Assembly (NCBI GenBank): GCA_958298945.1
Contig: OY282608.1
Location: 77,796,806 to 77,860,805, forward strand
Direction of reading: 5' to 3'
Length of the DNA: 64,000 nt
Source of the DNA: Atherix ibis
Lineage: Eukaryota > Arthropoda > Insecta > Diptera > Athericidae
In this document: in pieces, positions 55,154 to 64,000 of the stretch
Layout of the letters: each line of letters starts with the position of its first letter
How positions within the stretch are numbered: the first letter of the stretch is position 1
Notes under the pieces: generated by a model
The model's database searches: none
The model's input: the letters and a program-made list of their open reading frames with translations, nothing else
What the model was told of the DNA's origin: nothing
Translations under genes and position numbers: made by a program

Positions 55154-57649
55154 TGGCTTGTTGGTTTGTTGGCTTGTTGGTTTGTTGGCTTGTTGGCTTG
55201 TTGGTTTGTTGGTTTGTTGGTTTGTTGGCATGTTGGTTTGTTGGTTTGTTGGTTTGTTGGTTTGTTGGTTTGTTGGTTTGTTGGTTTGTTGGTTTGTTGG
55301 TTTGTTGGTTTGTTGGTTTGTTGGTTTGTTGGTTTGTTGGTTTATTTGTTTGTTGGTTTGTTGGCTTGTTGGTTTGTTGGCTTGTTAGTTTGTTGCTTTG
55401 TTGGTTTGTTGGATTATTTGTTTGTTGGTTTGTTGGTTTGTTGGTTTGCTGGTTTGTTGGTTTGTTGGTTTGTTGGCTTGTTGGTTTGTTGGCTTGTTGG
55501 TTTGTTGGCTTGTTGGCTTGTTGGTTTGTTGGTTTGTTGGTTTGTTGGCATGTTGGTTTGTTGGTTTGTTCGTTTGTTGGCTTGTTGGTTTATTGGCTTG
55601 TTGGCTTGTTGGCATGTTCGTTTGTTGGTTGTTTGGTTTGATGGTTTGTTGGTTTGTTGGCTTGTTGGCTTGTTGGATTGTTGCCCTGTTGGTTTGTTGG
55701 TTTGTGGGTTTGTTGGTTTGTTGGTTTGTTGGTTTGTTGGTTTGTTGGTTTGTTGGTTTGTTGGTTTGTTGGTTTGTTGGTTTGTTGGTTTATTTGTTTG
55801 TTGGTTTGTTGGCTTGTTGGTTTGTTGGCTTGTTAGTTTGTTGGTTTGTTGGTTTGTTGGATTATTTGTTTGTTGGTTTGTTGGTTTGTTGGTTTGTTAG
55901 TTTGTTGGTTTGTTGGCTTGTTGGTTTGTTGGCTTGTTGGTTTGTTGGCTTGTTGGCTTGTTGGTTTGTTGGTTTGTTGGTTTGTTGGTTTGTTGGTTTG
56001 TTTGTTTGTTTGTTTGTTGGTTTGTTGGTTTGTTGAATTGTTGGTTTATTGGTTTGTTGGTTTGTTGGCTTGTCGGTTTGTTGTTTGTTGGTTTGTCGGT
56101 TTGTTGTTTTGTTGGTTTGTTTATTTGTTTTTTGGCTTGTTGGTTTGTTGGCTTGTTGGCTTGTTGGTCCGTTAGTTTGTTTGTCGTTAGTTTGTTGGTT
56201 TGTTGGTTTATTTGTTTGTTCGTTTGTTGGCTTGTTGGTTTGTTGGTTTGTTGGTTTGTTTGTTTGTTGGTTTGTTAGTTTGTTGGTTTGTTGGTTTGTT
56301 TGTTTGTTGGTTTGTTCGTTTGCTGGCCTGTTGGTTTGTTGGCTTGTTAGCTTGTTGTCATGTTGGTTTTTTGGTTTGTTGGTTTGTTGGTTTGTAGGTT
56401 TCTTGGTTTGTTGGTTTGTTGGTTTGTTGGTTTGTTGGTTTGTTGGTTTGTTGGTTTGTTGGTTTGTTGGCTTCTTGGTTTGTTGGTTTTTTGGTTTGTT
56501 GGCTTGTTGGTTTGTTGGCTTGTTGGTTTGTTGGTTTGTTGGTTTGTTGGTTTGTTGGTTTGTTGGTTTGTTGGTTTATTGGTTTGTTGGTTTGTTGGTT
56601 TGTTGGTTTCTTGGTTTGTTGGTTTGTTGTTTTGTTGGTTTGTTGGTTTGTTGGTTTGTTGGCTTGTTGGTTTGTTGGCTTGTTAGCTTCTTGATTTGTT
56701 GGTTTGTTGGTTTGTTGGTTTGTTCGTTTGTTCGTTTGTTGTTTTGTTGGTTTGTTGGTTTGTTGGTTTGTTGGTTTGTTGGTTTGTTGGTTTGTTGGTT
56801 TGTTGGTTTGTTTGTTTGTTGGTTTATTCGTTTGTTAGCTTGTTGGTTTGTTGGCTTGTTGGCTTGTTTGCTTGTTCGGTTGTTGGTTGGTTGGTTTGTT
56901 GGTTTGTTGGCTTATTGGTTTGTTGGTTTTTTGGTTTGTTGGCTTGTTGGTTTGTTGGCTTGTTGGCTTGTTAGTTTGTTAGTTTGTTGGTTTGTTGGTT
57001 TGTTGGTTTGTTGGTTTGTTGGTTTGTTGGTTTGTTGATTTGTTGGTTTGTTGGTTTGTTTGTTTGTTGGTTTGTTCGTTTGTTGGCTTGTTGGTTTGTT
57101 GGCTTGTTGGCTTGTTGGTTTGTTTGTTTGTTGGTTTATTTGTTTGTTGGTTTGTTGGTTTGTTGGGTTGTTGGTTTATTTGTTTGTTGGTTTGTTGGTT
57201 TGTTGGCTTGTTGGATTGTTGGTTTGTTGGTTTGTTGGTTTGTTCGTTTATTTGTTTGTTGGTTTGTTGGTTTGTTGGCTTGTTGGTTTGTTGGCTTGTT
57301 GGCTTGTTGGTTTGTTGGTTTTTTGGTTTTTTGGTTTGTTGGTTTGTTGGTTTGTTGGTTTGTTGGTTTGTTGGTTTGTTGGTTTGTTGGTTTGTTGGTT
57401 TGTTGGTTTGTTGGTTTGTTGGTTTGTTGGTTTGTTTGTTTGTTGGTTTATTCGTTTGTTGGCTTGTTAATTTGTTGGCTTGTTGGCTTGTTTGCTTGTT
57501 GGTTTGTTGGGTTGTTTGCTTGTTGGTTTGTTGGTTTGTTGGTTTGTTGGTTTGTTGGGTTGTTGGTTTGTTGGTTTGTTGGTTTGTTGGTTTGTTGGTT
57601 TGTTGGTTTGTTGGTTTGTTGGTTTTTTGGTTTGTTGGCTTGTTGGTTT

Positions 57650-58030
57650 GTTGGTTTGTTGGTTTGTTGGTTTGTTGGTTTGTTGGTTTGTTGGTTTGTT
57701 GGTTTGTTGGTTTCTTCGTTTGTTGGTTTTTTGGTTTGTGGGTTTATTGTTTTGTTGGTTTGTGGGTTTTTTGGTTTTTGGTTTGTTGGCTTGTTGGTTT
57801 GTTGGTTTGTTGGTTTGTTGGTTTGTTGGTTCGTTGGTTTGTTGGTTTGTTGGTTTGTTGGTTTGTTGGTTTGTTGGTTTGTTCGTTTGTTGGTTTTTTC
57901 GTTTTTTGGTTTGTTGGTTGGTTGGTTTGTTGGTTTGTTGGCTTGTTGGTTTGTTGGTTTTTTTGGTTTGTTGGCTTTTTGGTTTGTTGGCTTGTTGGCT
58001 TGTTGGTTTGTTGGTTTGTAGGTTTGTTGG
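57650..58030. repeat. Segmental duplication K, copy 1 (partner about 61690-62060)
   Basis: TTCTTCG 57712/61757, GGTTCGTTGG (TTCG 57830/61868), TTTTTTCG about 57895/61933 and TTTGTAGGTTTG (GTA 58018/62047) correspond. The offset falls from 4045 to 4029. These are the only TTCTTCG words in the last 20 kb. Confidence 0.75.
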
Positions 58031-59047
58031 TTTGGTGGTTTATTTGTTTGTTGGTTTGTTGGTTTGTTGGCTTGTTGGTTTGTTGGCTTGTTGGCTTGTT
58101 GGTTTGTTGGGTTTTTGGTTTGTTGGTTTGTTGGTTTGTTGGTGTGTTGGTTTGTTGGTTTGTTGGTTTGTTGGTTTGTTGGTTTGTTGGTTTGTTGGTT
58201 TGTTGGTTTGTTGGTTTGTTGGTTTGTTTGTTTGTTGGTTTATTCGTTTGTTGGCTTGTTAATTTGTTGGCTTGTTGGCTTGTTTGCTTGTTGGATTGTT
58301 GGTTTGTTGGTTTGTTGGTTTGTTGGTTTGTTGGTTTGTTGGTTTGTTGGTTTGCTGGTTTGTTGGTTTGTTTGTTTGTTGGTTTGTTGGTTTGTTCATT
58401 TGTTGGCTTGTTGGTTTGTTGGCTTGTTGGCTTGTTGGTTTGTTGGTTTGTTTGCTTGTTGGTTTATTTGTTTGTTGGTTGGTTGGTTTGTTGGGTTGTT
58501 GGTTTATTTGTTTGTTGGTTTGTTGGTTTGTTGGCTTGTTGGTTTGTTGGTTTATTGGTTTGTTGGTTTATTTGTTTGTTGGTTTGTTGGCTTGTTGGTT
58601 TGTTGTCTTGTTGGCTTGTAGGTTTGTTGGTGTGTTGGTTTGTTGGTTTGTTGGTTTGTTGATTTGTTCGTTTGTTGGTTTGTTGGTTTATTTGTTTGTT
58701 GGTTTGTTGGTTTGTTGGTTTGTTCGTTTGTTCGTTTGTTGGCTTATTAATTTGCTGGCTTGTTGGCTTGTTGGTTTGTTGGTTTGTTGGTTTCTTGGTT
58801 TGTTGGTTTGTTGGTTTGATGGTTTTTTCGTTTGTTGGTTTGTTGATTTGTTGGTTTGTTGGTTTGTTGGCTTGTTGGTTTGTTGGTTTGTTGGTTTGTT
58901 GGTTTGTTGGCTTGTTGGCTTGTTGGTTTGTTGGCTTGTTGGCTTGTCGGTTTGTTGGTTTGTTGGTTTGTTGGTTTGTTGGTTTGTTGGTTTGTTGGTT
59001 TGTTGGTTTGTTGGTTTGTTGTTTTTTTGGTATGTTTGTTTGTTGGT

Positions 59048-60110
59048 TTGTTTGTTTGTTGGTTTGTTCGTTTCTTGACTAGTTGGTTTGTTGGCTTGTT
59101 GGCTTGTTGGTTTGTTGGTTAGTTTGTTTGTTGGTTTATTGGTTTGTTGGTTTGTTGGTTTGTTTGTTGGTTTGTTCGTTTGTTGGCTTGTTGGTTTGTT
59201 GGCTTGTTGGCTTGTTGGTATGTTTGTTTGTTGGTTTATTTGTTTGCTGGTTTGTTGGTTTGTTGGGTTGTTGGTTTATTTGTTTGTTGGCTTGTTGGTT
59301 TGTTGGCTTGTTGGTTTGTTGGCTTGTTGGCTTGTTGGTTTGTTTGTTTGTTGGTTTGTTGGATTGTTGGTTTGTTCGTTTGTTGGTTTGTTGGTTTGTT
59401 GGTTTGTTAGTTTGTTGGTTTGTTGGTTTGTCGGTTTGTTGGTTTGTTGGTTTGTTGGTTTGTTGGTTTGTTTGTTGTTGGTTTATTCGTTTGTTGGCTT
59501 GTTTGCTTGTTGGTTTGTTGGTTTGTTTTTTCTTGTTGGTTTGTTGTTTTGTTGGTTTGTTGGTTTGTTGGTTTGTTGGTTTGTTGGTTTGTTGGTTTGT
59601 TGGCTTGTCGGTTTGTTGGCTTGTTGGCTTGTTTGCTTGTTGGTTTGTTGGTTTGTTTGCTTGTTGGTTTTTTGTTTTGTTGGTTTGTTGGTTTGTTGGT
59701 TTGTTGGTTTGTTGGTTTGTTGGTTTGTTGGCTTGTCGGTTTGTTGGCTTGTTGGCTTGTTGGTTTGTTGGTTTGTCGGTTTGTTTGTTTGTTGGTTTGT
59801 TCGTTTGTTGGCTTGTTCGTTTGTTGGCTTGTTGGTTTATTTGTTTGTTCGTTTGTTTGTTTGTTTGTTTGTTGGTTTGTTGGTTTGTTGGTTTATTGGT
59901 TTATGGTTTATTTGCTTGTTGGTTTGTTGATAAGTTGGTTTGTTGGTTTGTTGGTTTGTTGGTTTATTTGTTTGTTGGTTTGTTGGCTTGTTTGTTTGTT
60001 GGCTTGTTGGCTTGTTGGTTTGTTGGTTTATTGGTTTGTTGGTGTGTTGGTTTGTTAGTTTGTTAGTTTGTTGGTTTGTTGGTTTGTTGATTTGTTCGTT
60101 TGTTGGTTTG
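59048..60110. repeat. Segmental duplication J, copy 1 (about 1.07 kb)
   Basis: Matches 62722-63784. GACTAGTTGG/GGCTAGTTGG (CT 59079/62756), GGTTAGTTTG 59117/62794, GGTATGTTTG (A 59220/62893), TTTTTTCTTG (TCTTG 59531/63220), GATAAG/GATTAG 59929/63603, GGTGTG 60041/63715 and GATTTGTTCG 60089/63763 correspond. The offset is 3673-3689. Confidence 0.8.
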
Positions 60111-62721
60111 TTCGTTTGTTCGTTTGTTGGCTTGTTGGTTTGTTGGCTTGTTGGTTTGTTGGTTTGTTGGTTTGTTGGTTTGTTGGTTTATTGGTTTGTT
60201 GGTTTGTTGGTTTGTTCGTTTGTTGGTTTGTTGGTTTGTTGGTTTGTTAGCTTGTTGGTTTGCTGGTTTGTTGGTTTGTTGGTTTGTTGGTTTGTTGGTT
60301 TGTTGGTTTGTTGGTTTGTTGGTTTGTTGGTTTGTTGGTTTGTTGGTTTGTTGGTTTGTTGGTTTGTTGGTTTGTTGGTTTATTGGTTTGTTGGTTTGTT
60401 GGTTTGTTGGCTTGTTGGATTGTTGGTTTGTTGGCTTGTTGGCTTGTCGGTTTGTTGGTTTGTTGGTTTGTTGGTTTGTTGGTTTGTTGGTTTGTTGGCT
60501 TGTTGTTTTTTTGGTTTGTTTGTTTGTTGGTTTGTTGGTTCGTTTGTTTGTTTGTTGGTTGGTTTGTTCGTTTGTTGGCTTGTTGCTTTGTTGGTTTGAT
60601 GGTTTGTTGGTTTGTTGGTTTGTTGGTTTGTTGGTTTGTTGGTTTGTTGGTTTGTTGGTTTGTTCGTTTATTTGTTTGTTCGTTAGTTTGTTTGTTTGTT
60701 TGTTGGTTTGTTGGTTTGTTGGTTTGTTGGTTTGTTGGTTTATTTGTTTGTTCGTTTGTTGGCTTGTTGGTTTGTTGGCTTGTTGATTAGTTGGTTTGTT
60801 GGTTTGTTGGTTTGTTTGTTTGTTGGTTTGTTCGTTTGTTGGTTTTTTGGTTTGTTGGCTTGTTGGTTTGTTGGTTTGTTGGCTTATTGGTTTATTTGTT
60901 TGTCGGTTTGTTGGTTTGTTAGTTTGTTGGTTTGTTTGTTTGTTGGTTTTTCGTTTGTTGGCTTGTTGGTTTGTTGGTTTGTTGGTTTGTTGGTTTGTTG
61001 TTTTGTTGGTTTGTTTGTTTGTTGGTTTGTTCGTTTTTTGGCTAGTTAGTTTGTTGGCTTGTTGGCTTGTTGGTCTGTTGGTTTGTTTGTTTGTTGGTTT
61101 GTTAGTTTGTTGGTTTATTTGTTTGTTGGTTTGTTGGTTTTTGTTGGTTTGTTGGTTTGTTTGTTTGTTGGTTTGTTGGTTTATTAATTTGTTGGTTTGT
61201 TAGTTTGTTTGTTTGTTGGATTGTTCGTTTGTTGCCTTGTTGGTTTATTGGCTTGTTGGCTTGTTGGCATGTTGGTTTGTTGGTTTGTTGGTTTGTTGGT
61301 TTGTTGGTTTGTTGGCTTGTTGGCTTGTTGGCTTGTTGGCTTGTTGGCTTGTTGGTTTGTTGGTTTGTTGGTTTGTTGGTTTGTTGGTTTGTTGGTTTGT
61401 TGGTTTGTTGGTTTGTTGGTTTATTGGTTTGTTGGTTTGTTGATTTGTTGGTTTGTTGGTTTGTTGGTTTGTTGGTTTATTTGTTTGTTGGTTTGTTGGT
61501 TTGTTGGTTTTTTCGTTTGTTCGTTTGTTGGTTTATTGGTTTGTTGTTTTGTTGGTTTGTTGGTTAATTCGTTTGTTGGTTTATTGGTTTGTTGGTTTGT
61601 TGGTTTGTTGGTTTGTTCGTTTGTTGGTTTGTTGGTTTGTTGGTTTGTTAGCTTGTTGGTTTGTTGGTTTGTTGGCTTGTTGGTTTGTTGGTTTGTTGGT
61701 TTGTTGATTTGTTGGTTTGTTGGTTTGTTGGTTTGTTGGTTTGTTGGTTTGTTGGTTTCTTCGTTTGTGGGTTTTTTGGTTTGTTGGTTTGTTGGTTTGT
61801 GGGCTTTTTGGTTTTTTGGTTTGTTGGCTTGTTGGTTTGTTGGTTTGTTGGTTTGTTGGTTTGTTGGTTCGTTGGTTTGTTGGTTTGTTGGTTTGTTGGT
61901 TTGTTGGTTTGTTGGTTTGTTCGTTTGTTGGTTTTTTCGTTTGTTGGTTTGTTGGTTGGTTGGTTTGTTGGTTTGTTGGCTTGTTGGTTTGTTGGTTTTT
62001 TGGTTTGCTGGCTTGTTGGTTTGTTGGCTTGTTGGCTTTTTGGTTTGTAGGTTTGTTGGTTTGTTGGTTTGTTGGTTTGTTGGTTTGTTGGTTTGTTGGT
62101 TTGTTGGTTTGTTGGTTTGTTGTTTTGTTGGTTTGTTGGTTTGTTGGTTTGTTGGCTTGTTGGTTTGTTCGCTTGTTGGCTTGTTGGTTTGTTGGTTTGT
62201 TGGTTTGTTGGTTTGTTCGTTTGTTCGTTTGTTGTTTTGTTGGTTTGTTGGTTTGTTGGTTTGTTGGTTTGTTGGTTTGTTGGTTTGTTGGTTTGTTGGT
62301 TTGTTTGTTTGTTGGTTTATTCGTTTGTTGGCTTGTTGGTTTGTTGGCTTGTTGGCTTGTTTGCTTGTTTGGTTGTTGGTTTGTTTGCTTGTTGGTGTGT
62401 TGGTTTGTTTGTTTGTTGGTTTGTTGGTTTGTTGGTTTGTTGGTTTGTTGGTTTGTTGGTTTGTTGGTTTGTTGGCTTATCGGTTTGTTGGCTTGTTGGC
62501 TTGTTGGTTTGTTGGTTAGTTTGTTTGTTGTTTTATTGGTTTTTTATTTTGTTGGTTTGTTTGTTTGTTGGTTTGTTCATTTGTTGGCTTGTTGGTTTGT
62601 TGGCTTGTTGGCTTGTTGGTATGTTTGTTTGTTGGTTTATTTGTTTGTTGGTTTGTTGGCTTGTTGGCTTGTTGGTTTGTTGGTTAGTTTGTTTGTTGGT
62701 TTATTGGTCAGTTATTTTGTT

Positions 62722-63784
62722 GGTTTGTTTGTTTGTTGGTTTGTTCATTTGTTGGCTAGTTGGTTTGTTGGCTTGTTGGCTTGTTGGTTTGTTGGTTAGT
62801 TTGTTTGTTGGTTTATTGGTTTGTTGGTTTGTTGGTTTGTTGGTTTGTTCGTTTGTTGGCTTGTTGGTTTGTTGGCTTGTTGGCTTGTTGGTATGTTTGT
62901 TTGTTTGTTTATTTGTTTGTTGGTTTGTTGGTTTGTTGGGTTGTTGGTTTATTTGTTTGTTGGCTTGTTGGTTTGTTGGCTTGTTGGTTTGTTGGCTTGT
63001 TGGCTTGTTGGTTTGTTTGTTTGTTGGTTTGTTGGATTGTTGGTTTGTTCGTTTGTTGGTTTGTTGGTTTGTTGGTTTGTTAGTTTGTTGGTTCGTTGGT
63101 TTGTCGGTTTGTTGGTTTGTTGGTTTGTTGGTTTGTTGGTTTGTTGGTTTGTTTGTTGTTGGTTTATTCGTTTGTTGGCTTGTAGGTTTGTTTGCTTATT
63201 GGTTTGTTGGTTTGTTTTTTCTTGTTAGTTTGTTGTTTTGTTGGTTTGTTGGTTTGTTGGTTTGTTGGTTTGTTGGTTTGTTGGCTTGTCGGTTTGTTGG
63301 CTTGTTGGCTTGTTTGCTTGTTGGTTTGTTGGTTTGTTTGCTTGTTGGTTTGTTGTTTTGTTGGTTTGTTGGTTTGTTGGTTGGTTGGTTTGTTGGTTTG
63401 TTGGCTTGTCGGTTTGTTGGCTTGTTGGCTTGTTGGTTTGTTGGTTTGTTGAATTGTTTGTTTGTTGGTTTGTTTGTTTGTTGGCTTGTTCGTTTGTTGG
63501 CTTGTTGGTTTATTTGTTTGTTCGTTTGTTTGTTTGTTTGTTTGTTGGTTTGTTGGTTTGTTGGTTTATTGGTTTGTTGGTTTATTTGCTTGTTGGTTTG
63601 TTGATTAGTTAGTTTGTTGGTTTGTTGGTTTGTTGGTTTATTTGTTTGTTGGTTTGTTGGCTTGTTGGTTTGTTGGCATGTCGGCTTGTTGGTTTGTGGG
63701 TTTATTGGTTTGTTGGTGTGTTGGTTTGTTTGTTTGTTGGTTTGTTGGTTTGTTGGTTTGTTGATTTGTTCGTTTGTTGGTTTG
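62722..63784. repeat. Segmental duplication J, copy 2
   Basis: Direct partner of 59048-60110. Its left flank (about 62514-62800) contains three local copies of a GGTTAGTTTG word at 62514, 62692 and 62794, two of them followed by a TTATTTTGTTGG word, so the junction was further reshuffled. Confidence 0.8.
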
Positions 63785-64000
63785 TTGGTTTATTTGTTTG
63801 TTGGTTTGTTGGTTTGTTTGTTTGTTCGTTTGTTGGCTTGTTGGTTTGTTGGCTTGTTGGCTTGTTGGTTTATTAGTTTGTTGGTTTGTTGGTTTGTTGG
63901 TTTGTTGGTTTGTTGTTTTGTTGGTTTGTTGGTTTGTTCGTTTGTTGGTTTGTTGGTTTGTTGGTTTGTTAGCTTGTTGGTTTGTTAGTTTGTTGGTTTG

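Larger units (their letters stand above)
52621..56240. repeat. Domain IV: GGATTATT-type octamer satellite
   Basis: A module opening with GGTTTATT TGTTTGTT, passing through alternating consensus and T3C units and an A1 unit, and closing with GGATTATT TGTTTGTT occurs five times. The openings are at 52860, 53196, 53700, 55339 and 55787. The closings are at 52932, 53268, 53772, 55411 and 55859, 72 bp after each opening. One further closing word is at 53933. Two spacings are 336 and 504 bp, exact multiples of 168. Between the copies the sequence is consensus and T3C octamers. Confidence 0.75.
1..64000. repeat. Octamer satellite array, consensus GGTTTGTT, filling the whole window
   Basis: Reading from end to end, GG doublets recur every 8 bases almost without break, and the unit is GGTTTGTT on the given strand. 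The longest pure runs reach 17-18 identical units (1890-2025; 45614-45757). Variants are mostly single substitutions: T3C (the commonest), G6T, G6A, G6C, G1T, G1C, G1A, G2A and T7C. Rare indels give 7-, 9- or 10-bp units and shift the phase. No stretch of even 100 bases lacks the unit, so there is no unique spacer, mobile-element insertion or gene in the window. Both array ends lie outside it. Function is unknown; arrays like this are normally structural heterochromatin. I do not recognise a named family. Confidence 0.98.
56241..64000. repeat. Domain V: relatively homogeneous octamer satellite to the right edge
   Basis: Long stretches are consensus units with T3C, G1T and G6A variants. Distinctive words are TTTGCTTGTTGG, GTTAATTTGTTGG (AA at 57469 and 58261, 792 bp apart) and GTTTTTTCTTG (TCTTG at 59531 and 63220). 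A run of successive T3C units lies near 61313-61350. The TTCTTCG word returns singly at 57712 and 61757. Two long-range duplications cover much of the domain. The array continues past the window end. Confidence 0.7.

Noticed and set aside
1..64000. Telomeric repeat
   Set aside because: Known telomere repeats usually carry GGG or longer G runs and lie at a chromosome end. Here the unit has only GG, variants form interstitial HORs, and no terminus is visible. A subtelomeric location cannot be excluded.
1..64000. tRNA, rRNA, riboswitch, promoter or replication-origin signals
   Set aside because: No stretch departs from the octamer long enough to hold any of these, and base composition (almost no C or A on the + strand) precludes folded RNA genes.
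1..64000. Whole window as sequencing or basecalling artefact
   Set aside because: Rare words recur in fixed order with octamer-multiple gaps over tens of kilobases, which random error would not give. Individual copy numbers may still contain assembly errors.

Overview
The window is one uninterrupted satellite DNA array. From base 1 to base 64,000 almost every position belongs to an 8-bp tandem repeat, consensus GGTTTGTT on the given strand (AACAAACC on the other). I see no gene, RNA gene, transposon, CRISPR array or unique-sequence island. The given strand is almost all T and G (consensus 5 T : 3 G), with scattered C and A marking variant octamers. I number the unit G1 G2 T3 T4 T5 G6 T7 T8 and name variants by substitution, e.g. 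T3C = GGCTTGTT, G6T = GGTTTTTT, G1C = CGTTTGTT.

Organism: nothing identifies a species. Tens of kilobases of a simple satellite with higher-order organisation is typical of eukaryotic constitutive heterochromatin (centromeric, pericentromeric or subtelomeric) and would be extraordinary in a bacterium, archaeon or virus. I do not recognise this octamer as a named satellite.

Layout: the variant octamers are not randomly scattered. They form ordered 'words' that recur in the same order, which makes the array a mosaic of higher-order repeats (HORs) and segmental duplications of about 0.3 to 3 kb. Five domains differ in vocabulary. Domain I (about 1-31.6 kb) is rich in a TTCTTCG 24-bp dimer, a GGCAAG palindromic word and a TTCATCG/TTCATCT word. 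Domain II (about 31.6-42.4 kb) carries about four copies of a 2.0-3.2 kb HOR with a fixed marker order. Domain III (about 42.4-52.6 kb) has GTCCGTTTGCTGG words and several large direct duplications. Domain IV (about 52.6-56.2 kb) has five copies of a GGATTATT module. Domain V (about 56.2-64 kb) is the most homogeneous, with two long-range duplications.

Coding caveat: GGTTTGTT has no stop codon in any frame on either strand, and 24 bp (three units) closes an 8-codon cycle: L-V-C-W-F-V-G-L on the + strand and N-K-P-T-N-Q-Q-T on the - strand. Long open frames therefore occur everywhere in several overlapping frames. They are a property of the repeat, so no CDS is annotated. The window's interest lies in how the satellite is organised and how it has evolved by unequal exchange and amplification.
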